Shown: in pieces, positions 1 to 6,704 of the stretch
Layout: each line of letters starts with the position of its first letter
Position numbering within the stretch: position 1 is the first letter of the stretch
Program-made: the position numbers and the translations under genes
Assembly: GCA_028869975.1 (NCBI GenBank)
Contig: JAGWQR010000192.1
Location: forward strand, 1 to 11,555
Reading direction: 5' to 3'
DNA length: 11,555 nt
Source: Alphaproteobacteria bacterium
GTDB taxonomy: Bacteria; Pseudomonadota; Alphaproteobacteria; Sphingomonadales; Sphingomonadaceae
The notes under the pieces: generated by a model
What the model was told of the DNA's origin: nothing
Seen by the model: only the letters and a program-made list of their open reading frames with translations
Database searches by the model: none

Positions 1-1076
1 AGCAGGGTTGCACCTTCCTTCTGGCCCAGTTCGATATAGGATATCACGCGCTCTTGCTGGCGTTTCGAGACGACCGGGCCCATGATATGCGCGGGATTGT
101 CGATCTCGCCCCAATTCTCGCCGAAGCGCGCATAGCTCGCCTTGAGGATGGCCTTGGCTTCCGGATAGCGGCTTTTCGGCACGAGCAGGCGTGACTGCAC
201 CGCGCAGCCCTGCCCGGCATGGAACACCAGCATGGTCGTCGCAACTTCCATCGCGAAGTCCTTGGCATCATCGAGCACGATCTTGGCGGACTTGCCGCCG
301 AGTTCAAGGAAGATGCGCTTGAGCGTCGGCGCGGCCTGCTCCATGATCCGCTTGCCGACACCAGTCGAGCCGGTGAACGAGATATTGTCAACGCGCGGGT
401 CTTTGACCAGCATTTCGCCGACCAGCGCCGGATCCTCACCGAAGACGACATTGAGTACGCCCGCTGGGAAGCCCGCCTCGACCGCAAGTTCGCCAAAGAT
501 AGCGCCCATCCCCGGTGTGTTGGGCGCAGGCTTCAAGATCACGGTACAGCCCGCAAGTAGCGCGGCCACCACCTTGCCGACATTGACATACAAAGGCACA
601 TTCCAGGGCGTGATTGCCGCAACCACCCCAACCGGCTCGTATACTGCCTTGCGGCTATGGTTCATGCCATAGCCTGGCCGCTCACCATAATCCTTTTCCC
701 ACTCAAGCTGCGGATAAAGGCTGAGAAAATCATCCCAACCGCTGAGCGCCATATCGACATGAGCGCGGCTAACTGCGCCCATCGCCGCCCCCGCCTCATA
801 GCGCGCAAGGTCGGAAAGGCGTTCCTTGTTGGCCTCAAACAGATCGCGCAGCTTCTTGACCAATGCAAACCGCTTTTCATGGTTGGTCGCCCAGTCGGTC
901 GTATCGAACGCCCGGCGTGCCGAAACAATCGCCGCCTCGACATCCGCTGCACCCGCATCCGCCGCCTTGCACACCGGTTGGCCCGTCCACGGGCCGATCA
1001 CATCATAGGTTTTGCCGCTTTGCGCATCACAGAGCTTGCCATCGATGCAGAGTTTGGCGTCGGGGAGTCGGATCAT
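1..1076 (-). CDS. NAD(P)-dependent aldehyde dehydrogenase, partial (C-terminus beyond window)
   Basis: Oxidises an aldehyde to the carboxylate with NAD(P). About 358 of a usual 480-500 residues are present; the missing C-terminal part lies left of position 1. Visible ALDH signatures are PWN at residues 157-159 (oxyanion Asn159), the cofactor-binding Lys182 in LKPAP, the Rossmann turn FTGSTGVG at 234-241, the general base Glu258 in LELGGKS and the nucleophile Cys291 in GQGCAVQS. All core catalytic residues are intact, so the enzyme should be active if the rest is normal. The start is ATG at 1076, with GAGAG about 7 bases upstream; an in-frame ATG at 1082 sits directly against that GAGAG and is less likely. 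It is the last gene visible in block A, 9 bases after the SDR stop, so it probably removes an aldehyde made by a neighbouring alcohol dehydrogenase. Family certain; substrate unknown. Confidence 0.95.
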   Translation of the reverse strand, partial: MIRLPDAKLCIDGKLCDAQSGKTYDVIGPWTGQPVCKAADAGAADVEAAIVSARRAFDTTDWATNHEKRFALVKKLRDLFEANKERLSDLARYEAGAAMGAVSRAHVDMALSGWDDFLSLYPQLEWEKDYGERPGYGMNHSRKAVYEPVGVVAAITPWNVPLYVNVGKVVAALLAGCTVILKPAPNTPGMGAIFGELAVEAGFPAGVLNVVFGEDPALVGEMLVKDPRVDNISFTGSTGVGKRIMEQAAPTLKRIFLELGGKSAKIVLDDAKDFAMEVATTMLVFHAGQGCAVQSRLLVPKSRYPEAKAILKASYARFGENWGEIDNPAHIMGPVVSKRQQERVISYIELGQKEGATL

Positions 1077-1085
1077 TATCATCTC

Positions 1086-1829
1086 TCAGCTTTGGCGCGG
1101 GCGTGCGCGGATTTCAACCTTGCGCAGATGCACATCGGGCGCAGAATCGATCACCGCGCGGAACGCATCGGTGATATGGTCATAATGCGAGATGGCAGCC
1201 GTACGCAAATCAACGCCGATCGCAGCATTGGCGGCATGGAAGCGAATCCCCAGTTCCTGAGGCCAGGGCGATGTCGTCTTGGTCTCATCCATCATTTTGC
1301 CGCACTGAACGATGGTGACGCGCACATCATCTGACGCGAGTTCCCGCGCCCAGCGATCCGAGATAAATTCGAGCCCCGCCTTGGTCCCGCCATAGAGCCA
1401 GAGCATCGGTACCACTTCCGCCACCGACTCGCTGGTCACATTGATGATATGCCCGCCGCCTTTCAAGAGCGGCAGCGCGGCATGGGCGACCATGATCGGC
1501 CCGGTGAGATTGGTGTTCACCTGCTCGCTCACCCGCTCCGGCGTCGCTTCGGCCAGCGTCAGCGGCCAGAAGATTGCCGCATTGTTGATGAGCACGTCGA
1601 TTCTGCGATGATCCTTGCCTATTTCGGCAAAGGCAGCGGTCACCGATGCGGGATCGCCGACATCGCAATGCACCGCTTTGTGCGGGCTCCCAAGTTCCTC
1701 CGCGACCGCCTGCACTTTCGCCAGCGTGCGCCCCAGCAGAATGACCGTCTCGCCATCCTTGGCGAAGCGCCGTGCGAGCGCGCGCCCCAGCCCGTCGCCA
1801 GCCCCGGTGATGACAATGACTTTACCCAA
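1086..1829 (-). CDS. Short-chain dehydrogenase/reductase (SDR), TTG start
   Basis: Classical-length SDR (247 aa), a soluble NAD(P)-dependent alcohol/ketone oxidoreductase. The cofactor turn TGAGDGLG is at residues 8-15, NNAA at 82-85, the structural Asn107 in NTNLTG, and the catalytic set Ser133, Tyr146 and Lys150 (YGGTK) has normal 13-residue Ser-Tyr spacing. The second strand ends LLGR with Arg34 and no Asp, which suggests NADP(H) preference (inference). The usual PG motif after the active site reads CG (Cys176-Gly177), a mild oddity. The start is TTG: no in-frame ATG or GTG exists because a TGA lies just upstream, and GAGAGGAA sits about 8 bases before the TTG. The gene follows a hairpin-containing 91-bp gap and precedes the aldehyde dehydrogenase. 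An alcohol-to-aldehyde/ketone step feeding that enzyme is plausible but unproven. Confidence 0.93.
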   Translation of the reverse strand: MGKVIVITGAGDGLGRALARRFAKDGETVILLGRTLAKVQAVAEELGSPHKAVHCDVGDPASVTAAFAEIGKDHRRIDVLINNAAIFWPLTLAEATPERVSEQVNTNLTGPIMVAHAALPLLKGGGHIINVTSESVAEVVPMLWLYGGTKAGLEFISDRWARELASDDVRVTIVQCGKMMDETKTTSPWPQELGIRFHAANAAIGVDLRTAAISHYDHITDAFRAVIDSAPDVHLRKVEIRARPRQS

Positions 1830-1857
1830 TGGCGATTCCTCTCAAAGCTCCGTCTAA

Positions 1858-1873
1858 CCCGATTGCCCGATTG
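1858..1873. repeat. Two tandem copies of an 8-bp unit
   Basis: CCCGATTG occurs twice head to tail in the gap between the alpha/beta-barrel gene and the TTG-start SDR. It is short and may be chance or replication slippage; no known binding site is recognised. Confidence 0.5.
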
Positions 1874-1887
1874 AAGCGAGCCAGCGC

Positions 1888-1920
1888 GCCACACAATCGC
1901 TTGCGCGATAGCGGCGTGGC
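1888..1920 (-). other. Intercistronic hairpin directly after the barrel-protein stop codon
   Basis: Read on the minus strand, the outer arms GCCAC/GTGGC enclose inner arms ATCGC/GCGAT around a GCAA tetraloop (GNRA type), with an asymmetric internal loop of 6 against 3 bases. It begins at the base after the upstream gene's TGA. No T-run follows, so it is not a typical intrinsic terminator. It could stabilise the upstream mRNA end, attenuate, or mark a processing site between the upstream and downstream genes of block A. The pairing is seen directly; the role is inferred. Confidence 0.55.
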
Positions 1921-2700
1921 TCAAGCCCCCTTGTTGCGGAAGTCTGGCGGATAGACCGAGAAGTCACCGACATAGGCGACCCCGCCATCCCATAATGGCC
2001 CGCTGATTTTCTTGAAGAAATGCACGGTGCGCGCGAATGACCCCGCTTTCGAGCGCGGCTCCATCTGGTCGCCGCTCGGCGAAACGCCGCGTGCGCGCGC
2101 GCTGAAGTCCTTGATCGAGAATTTCAAGTCATCGGTCTGGTGCCCGCACATGACAATCTCGCCGCCGGGGCAATAGCGTTTCGGTTCGCATTGAATGTCA
2201 GCCAAGCGCCCGCGTCGCATCGCCGCAAAGCCGGGCACGCGGCATACTTCGGGGATGTGCACCTCGTCATACCATTTATGATATTCGGCCTCCATGCCCG
2301 CCACGAAATTGGCCGGGATGACGAACATGCTCGAAAAGGGCTTGTCCGTCTGGTGATTGGGGCCGGATTGCCAGTCGTAATAGAGCCGGTAGCTGTAGAT
2401 GCGCTCGCTCTCATTCTCATCATCAATCAACCCCGCATCGCGCGCCTGCGCAATCAGGGGGCTGAGCGCGGGCAGGTCAATCTCGGGCGTGGCATAGTCG
2501 AAATCATAGACACTCATAAAGCGCCAGGGCTGGGCAATATCGGGCATGATCTGCTCGGGGGTGAGTTCGAACCGGTCCGCTCTTTCGAACCCGCGCAGGC
2601 GCTTGAGGTCCTCCAAATGCGCGCTGTCGAACCAGCGGGCATAATCCGCTTCCTTGCCTTTACGGACATTGTGAAAATGCAAGGTGGTATAAAGGGCCAT
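1921..2700 (-). CDS. Tandem-domain dimeric alpha/beta-barrel (EthD-like) protein of unknown function
   Basis: A 259-aa soluble protein with no signal peptide or membrane segment. It contains two copies of a motif typical of ferredoxin-like dimeric alpha/beta-barrel (EthD/DABB-like) proteins: residues 19-46 (DYARWFDSAHLE...GFERADRFEL) and 139-166 (EYHKWYDEVHIPE...PGFAAMRRGRL). The copies share Tyr, Trp, Asp, His, Arg, Gly, Phe, Arg and Leu at matching positions, so the chain is probably an internal duplication that folds as a pseudo-dimer. The conserved WYDxxH histidines (His28 and His148) are candidate functional residues. ATG at 2700 is preceded by AAGGAG, which overlaps the TAA of the SnoaL gene 10 bases upstream, so it is clearly in the operon. 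Relatives act in ring cleavage, decarboxylation, cyclisation or accessory roles in degradation pathways; the reaction here is not known. Confidence 0.85.
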   Translation of the reverse strand: MALYTTLHFHNVRKGKEADYARWFDSAHLEDLKRLRGFERADRFELTPEQIMPDIAQPWRFMSVYDFDYATPEIDLPALSPLIAQARDAGLIDDENESERIYSYRLYYDWQSGPNHQTDKPFSSMFVIPANFVAGMEAEYHKWYDEVHIPEVCRVPGFAAMRRGRLADIQCEPKRYCPGGEIVMCGHQTDDLKFSIKDFSARARGVSPSGDQMEPRSKAGSFARTVHFFKKISGPLWDGGVAYVGDFSVYPPDFRNKGA

Positions 2701-2710
2701 TGCGCTCTCC

Positions 2711-3136
2711 TTATGTGGTGGGTGGCGTCATTTCAATATTGATACGGGTGAGGCGCGATTCGGCGATCCGCCACTGTCCGTCTTGCCGCACATAGCGTTC
2801 ATGATAATGACCAAAGCCGAGCAGCGTGCGGCCATTGGGCCAGATGTTGCGGTCCTGCATCGCCCATATGACGGTCGCGGTATCGCCGTCGATACTGATT
2901 TCTGGCGCATGGACATGGTGGGTGGTGATTACATCGTCGGTAATTGAAGAACGGACATAATCCACCGCTGCGTCGCGCCCCTCAATCCGTTTGCCGCCAG
3001 CTCCGGTTGTATCGAGCACGGCGTCTTCGGTAAACACGTCCGCATAACCCGCCCAGTCCTTGGTATCGAGGCAGCGGCAATAGCGCGCCTTGACCTCGGT
3101 GATGGCGAGCCAGTCGGGGAAAGAAGGCGCGCTCAC
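2711..3136 (-). CDS. SnoaL-like / NTF2-fold protein (scytalone dehydratase, LinA superfamily)
   Basis: A 141-aa alpha+beta cone protein. The N-terminal helices carry the family pattern RYCRCLDTKDWAGYADVFTEDA (broken here only by numbering: Tyr19, Asp24, Trp28, Tyr31, Phe35, Asp38). They are followed by HHVHAPEISI (His73, His74, His76) and a Trp-containing C-terminal strand GQWRIAESRL. Asp24 and His73/74 sit where LinA and scytalone dehydratase keep their catalytic Asp-His pair, so a lyase/dehydratase or isomerase role is reasonable. The same fold also forms oxygenase beta subunits, but those are longer and pair with a different alpha class. The start is GTG at 3136, overlapping the upstream SDR stop in GTGA. 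Reading further upstream would merely run through that SDR in another frame. No clear Shine-Dalgarno is present, so translation probably depends on coupling. Confidence 0.88.
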   Translation of the reverse strand: MSAPSFPDWLAITEVKARYCRCLDTKDWAGYADVFTEDAVLDTTGAGGKRIEGRDAAVDYVRSSITDDVITTHHVHAPEISIDGDTATVIWAMQDRNIWPNGRTLLGFGHYHERYVRQDGQWRIAESRLTRINIEMTPPTT

Positions 3137-3894
3137 ATCCGGAAACCGCGCATCGCGTTGCCGCCGTCGCACAGGATCACCTGATTGTTGATGAAACTGC
3201 CCTCCTCGGACGCCAGAAACACCCCGAGATTGGCAATGTCCTGCGCGGTGCCCTGCCGCTTGACCGATTGCATCGCCTTGATCCGCTCCCAATTATCGGA
3301 CTCGACGCCGCGCTCCGCTGCCTCGGTCGCCATCAGCCCCGGCGCAATCGCCACACAGCGGATTTCGTCCGCTCCGAACTGCGCCGCCATCGCGTGGGTG
3401 AGGATGTTGAGCGCTGCCTTGGTGATGCCATAGGCGGTTTGCGGCTGGTAGCTCGCCATCGACGATTTGTTGATGATGACACCCTTTGCGGCTTTGAGCG
3501 CGGGCCGCAGCGCCTCGGCGAGCAGCAAAGGCGCTATCGTGTTGACCGCGAAGAAGTGCTGCCATTTCGCCTGCCCGAGCCCGAAGAAACCGCGTGCAAT
3601 CTCACCCAGATGCAGCCCGGCATTGTTGATCAGCACATCGAGCTTGGGATGCGCGGCGCATACAGCCGCGCCGAGCGCCGCGATCTGCGCTTCGTCGGCC
3701 ATATCGCAATGATGCCATTCTGCACTGCCGCCTTGTGCCTCAACTTCGGCCTTGACCAATGCCATGCCACCATCATTGATGTCCGCAAGAATGATGTGTC
3801 CACCCTCAGCACTGAACGCGAGCGCATAGGCCCGCCCCAAGCCTGCCGCGCCACCGGTGACGAGAATCTTCTTGCCTTTGAACTTGTGCGTCAT
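3133..3894 (-). CDS. NAD-dependent short-chain dehydrogenase/reductase
   Basis: A 253-aa classical SDR. The turn TGGAAGLG is at residues 13-20, Asp38 ends the second strand (ILADIND) and predicts NAD(H) use, and NNAG is at 90-93, Asn118 in VNT, serines 144-145, YGITK with Tyr155 and Lys159, PG at 185-186 and the C-terminal CDGGNA. The segment between the catalytic serine and tyrosine is about three residues shorter than usual (10 rather than 13 from Ser145), so the substrate lid next to the active site is probably altered. The ATG lies inside the ATGA overlap with the CoA-ligase stop, with AGGAGG just upstream. It likely oxidises a hydroxyl group on the free or CoA-linked intermediate made by its neighbours; this is inference from context. 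Confidence 0.95.
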   Translation of the reverse strand: MTHKFKGKKILVTGGAAGLGRAYALAFSAEGGHIILADINDGGMALVKAEVEAQGGSAEWHHCDMADEAQIAALGAAVCAAHPKLDVLINNAGLHLGEIARGFFGLGQAKWQHFFAVNTIAPLLLAEALRPALKAAKGVIINKSSMASYQPQTAYGITKAALNILTHAMAAQFGADEIRCVAIAPGLMATEAAERGVESDNWERIKAMQSVKRQGTAQDIANLGVFLASEEGSFINNQVILCDGGNAMRGFRM

Positions 3895-5555
3895 TTCGCC
3901 TCCTCTGCCGCCAGCCGGTCGCGCGCAAGAATGCGCAAATCGGCGGTTTTGATCTTTGCAGTGCCGGTCAGCGCCACATCATCATCGCTGAAAAACAGCA
4001 CCCGGCGTGGCACTTTGTAGCTGGCGAGTACCTGTCTGGCATGGGCCTGCACCCCGGCCTCTTCGAGCACTGCCCCGTCATGCAGCACCACGCACGTCAC
4101 CACGAGCTCACCCAGCGTCTCATGCGGTACGCCGACGGTCTGTACGGTTTTGATCTCGGGGATCAGCTTGAGCACACCATCGACCTCTACAGGTGACACG
4201 TTGGCCCCACCGGTCTTGATGATGTCGTTCAAGCGCCCTTCCCAGTGCAGCCGGCCCTTATCGTCGAACCAGCCGCCGTCGCCGGTGTGGAAGTAGCCCT
4301 CATCGTCGAGCGTCTCGTCGATCGGAATGCCGAGATAGCCGAGCATCATTGTCGGCCCTTTGACGCACATCTCGCCGCGTTCGCCCAAGCGTACTGTCTC
4401 GCCGGTCAGCGGATCGACAATCTTGAAAACATTGCCGGGGCAGGGTATCCCATGACTCTCGCCAATCTCTTCCTGCGGCGTATTGGCGGGGAAGGTCGCC
4501 GACAGCGTGAAGGTCTCGGTGTTGCCATAGGCGGCGCGCGGCTCCTCCCAGGTCGTATTCACGCTTGGATGTCGCGCAATCGGCGCGCGATGGTCCATAT
4601 AGATGAGCGATGTCAGATCGGCGTTTGTCCAGTTCGGCGCGGCGATCAGCTGCTCCCACTGATGCGGCCAGGCATTCAGGAACGTCGCCTTCTCGCGCGC
4701 CATCAGCTCGAGCGCTTCTTGCGGCTGGAAGGTCGATTGCAGGATGAGCGCGCCGCCGCGCGTGAGCGCGCCACCCAGCGCCATGCTGAAGTTGCCCGAC
4801 CAGAAAAAACCGTTCGCCGACCACATCCGCAGCGTCCCGGGCGTCGCCTGATACCATTTCGGCCAGCGCCAGAGCTGGAGCGTGACGCCGCGATGCGACG
4901 AGAGAATCCCCTTTGGGTTTGCTGTCGATCCAGACGAGAAAAACAACGCACCGGGATCGGCGGGGGTGTTGGTGGCGGCGCGCGCATCGACTTGGGATTG
5001 GGGGATGGCGTCACCGCGCGACAGGAACGCCGCCCAGTCCCCAAGTTCGCTTCCCCCGTCGCCGATGCTGGCGATATGCGCGAGAAACGGAAATTGCTCT
5101 GGCTCCAAATCGTATACAATCTGCGCATAATTCTTCTTCGCGATATGCCGTTCAAGCAGCAGCACCGACACGCCCGATGCGCTCAAAATATACTTAAGCT
5201 CTGCAGGGGTGGCGAAGGTGCTGATCGTCGTCGCCACGCCCCCGGCAAGCGCAATGCCAAAGACCGACGAGACAAATTCGGGCCGGTTGGTCATCAGCAC
5301 GCCAACGCGCGTGCCCTTGCCAATCCCATACGCAACAAGCGCTCGCGCCACCCGGTTGGCCTCGCGCCACAGATCGGCATAGCTCCAAACCACACGGGTT
5401 CCGTGCGCGAGCCCGCCGTCATAATAGATCAGCGCTTCTGCGTCCCCGCCACTCTCGCACACTGCCTTGAACCAACCGCTCAGGGTGAGATCTCCCAGCC
5501 CCTCCTCTTCTGAAAGCGGCGGGCCGGTGACTATCGAAAGCGGCGCGTTGCTCAT
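3891..5555 (-). CDS. AMP-forming acyl-CoA ligase (ANL superfamily)
   Basis: Activates a carboxylic acid with ATP to the acyl-adenylate and then to the CoA thioester. The 554-aa chain is full length. The large N-domain has the P-loop SSGSTANPKG (207-216) and YGNTE (343-347). HTGD (423-426) and the hinge region GRLNDIIKTGG from 440 follow, and the small C-domain ends with GTAKIK, whose Lys534 is the adenylation lysine. No signal peptide is seen, so it is cytoplasmic. The acid pocket resembles no specificity I can name; medium-chain, alicyclic or aryl acids are all possible. It follows the AcuI-like reductase by 7 bases without an obvious Shine-Dalgarno and overlaps the next SDR by 4 bases. Its presence shows that at least part of this pathway runs on CoA thioesters. 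Confidence 0.96.
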   Translation of the reverse strand: MSNAPLSIVTGPPLSEEEGLGDLTLSGWFKAVCESGGDAEALIYYDGGLAHGTRVVWSYADLWREANRVARALVAYGIGKGTRVGVLMTNRPEFVSSVFGIALAGGVATTISTFATPAELKYILSASGVSVLLLERHIAKKNYAQIVYDLEPEQFPFLAHIASIGDGGSELGDWAAFLSRGDAIPQSQVDARAATNTPADPGALFFSSGSTANPKGILSSHRGVTLQLWRWPKWYQATPGTLRMWSANGFFWSGNFSMALGGALTRGGALILQSTFQPQEALELMAREKATFLNAWPHQWEQLIAAPNWTNADLTSLIYMDHRAPIARHPSVNTTWEEPRAAYGNTETFTLSATFPANTPQEEIGESHGIPCPGNVFKIVDPLTGETVRLGERGEMCVKGPTMMLGYLGIPIDETLDDEGYFHTGDGGWFDDKGRLHWEGRLNDIIKTGGANVSPVEVDGVLKLIPEIKTVQTVGVPHETLGELVVTCVVLHDGAVLEEAGVQAHARQVLASYKVPRRVLFFSDDDVALTGTAKIKTADLRILARDRLAAEEAK

Positions 5556-5562
5556 GCGCTGT

Positions 5563-6546
5563 TTAGCGGTTCACATCCACGATCACCCGCCCGCGTATCT
5601 TGCCATTAATCAGCTCCGCCGCCGCGCCAATCGCCTCGCTTAAGGGTATCTCCTGCGCGATAACCCCGAGCTTGGCCGGATCAAGGTCACGCGCCACTCG
5701 GTCCCAGGCTTTGAGCCGCACCGGCTTGGGGGCCATCACGCTATCGACTCCCAGCAGCCGCACCCCGCGCAGGATGAACGGCATGACGGTTGCGGGGAAA
5801 TCCGCGCCTTGCGCCAGCCCGCACGCCGCCACCGCGCCGCCATATCGGGTCGCGGCGCAGGCATTGGCGAGGGTATGGCTGCCGACCGAATCGACCACGC
5901 CCGCCCAGCGCTCCTTGGCGAGCGGGCGGCCGGGTTCGGACAAGTCAGCCCGGTCGATCACGCTGTCCGCGCCCAGTTGCTTGAGATACTCGCCCTCGGA
6001 TGCCTTGCCGGTCGATCCGGCGACGGTAAAGCCCAATGCCTTCAACAGCGCCACTGCCACCGAGCCGACCCCGCCGGTCGCGCCGGTCACCAGCACCTCG
6101 CCCTGCTCGGGGCTAACCCCGGCGCTCACCAGCGCATCGACGCACAGCGCCGCCGTGTAGCCTGCCGTGCCGATCGCCATGGCCTGCTGCGGCGTGAAGG
6201 CCGCAGGCAGCGGTACCAGCCAGTCGCCCTTCAGCTTGGCGACCTGCGCCAGCCCGCCCCAATGCACTTCGCCCACGCCCCAACCATTGAGAATGACGCT
6301 ATCGCCCGCCTTCCAGTCGGCATGATCGGAGGCGCGCACCGTGCCGACCAGATCGATCCCCGGCACCATCGGGAATTTGCGCACTACCGGTGATTTGCCG
6401 GTGATCGCAAGGCCGTCCTTATAATTGAGCGTCGAGTAGGCAACATCGATCAGCACATCGCCCTCGGGCAGCGCGCTTTCGTCAAGCTGGGTGAGGCCGA
6501 CCGTCTGGCCGCTGTCATTCTTGTCGATCTGGATGGCTGAAAACAT
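5563..6546 (-). CDS. AcuI/YhdH-type NADPH-dependent acrylyl-CoA (enoyl-CoA) reductase
   Basis: A zinc-free medium-chain reductase of the YhdH/AcuI group, whose known members reduce acryloyl-CoA to propionyl-CoA with NADPH. The 327-aa length equals the family's usual size. Group signatures are [17 protein letters not shown] (38-54), PGIDLVGTV (62-70), the NADPH turn [10 protein letters not shown] (153-162) and STGK, with Lys181 placed to bind the NADP phosphate. No zinc ligands are seen. The start is ATG at 6546, with AAGGA about 8 bases upstream; a longer reading to 6594 would add an unlike, Arg-rich tail. It is the promoter-proximal gene of block A, directly ahead of the CoA ligase, so it may saturate an alpha,beta-unsaturated CoA ester made from the ligase product. 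The exact substrate is unproven and may be larger than acryloyl-CoA. Confidence 0.93.
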   Translation of the reverse strand: MFSAIQIDKNDSGQTVGLTQLDESALPEGDVLIDVAYSTLNYKDGLAITGKSPVVRKFPMVPGIDLVGTVRASDHADWKAGDSVILNGWGVGEVHWGGLAQVAKLKGDWLVPLPAAFTPQQAMAIGTAGYTAALCVDALVSAGVSPEQGEVLVTGATGGVGSVAVALLKALGFTVAGSTGKASEGEYLKQLGADSVIDRADLSEPGRPLAKERWAGVVDSVGSHTLANACAATRYGGAVAACGLAQGADFPATVMPFILRGVRLLGVDSVMAPKPVRLKAWDRVARDLDPAKLGVIAQEIPLSEAIGAAAELINGKIRGRVIVDVNR

Positions 6547-6704
6547 GATGATATTCCTTGTTTGATATGGCCGAACTCTGACGCGATCCCGCATCCAAGA
6601 TCAACAGGATTCTATGCGCAGCCGGTCGTCTGCGCCGCTAAACGCTCTGGCGATTGATTCGGGCGCCGCTTGCACATTAAACGGGGACGCGAGAGGATTT
6701 GACC
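6547..6704. promoter_or_regulatory. Divergent control region between block A and the Rieske gene
   Basis: 158 bases separate two divergent start codons, so promoters for both blocks should lie here. For the plus strand, TTGATT (6654-6659) and ATTAAA (6676-6681) are 16 bases apart and would start transcription close to the GAGAGGA ribosome site at 6691-6697; the match to sigma-70 consensus is weak. I see no convincing minus-strand promoter. An inverted repeat at 6616-6635 could be an operator. Confidence 0.5.
6616..6635. promoter_or_regulatory. Inverted repeat, possible operator
   Basis: GCGCAG (6616-6621) and its exact reverse complement CTGCGC (6630-6635) flank 8 bases in the middle of the divergent gap. 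The site could bind a dimeric regulator serving both blocks. The arms are short and G+C-rich, so chance is a real alternative. Confidence 0.3.

Noticed and set aside
657..1334. 225-codon plus-strand frame across the ALDH/SDR junction
   Set aside because: It lies opposite two well-supported genes and has no recognisable domain.
3137..3292. Upstream extension of the SnoaL-like gene
   Set aside because: It would lie wholly inside the SDR in another frame and has a low-complexity, unlike sequence; the GTG in the GTGA overlap gives the normal family length.
4245..5513. Long open frame (422 codons) on the plus strand opposite the acyl-CoA ligase
   Set aside because: The ligase on the minus strand has every ANL motif; the opposite frame is Arg/Ala-rich with no recognisable domain, a usual shadow in high-G+C DNA.
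5563..6546. Assignment of the cluster to DMSP/acrylate catabolism
   Set aside because: Only the AcuI-like gene fits; no lyase, hydratase or CoA-transferase of that pathway is in the window.
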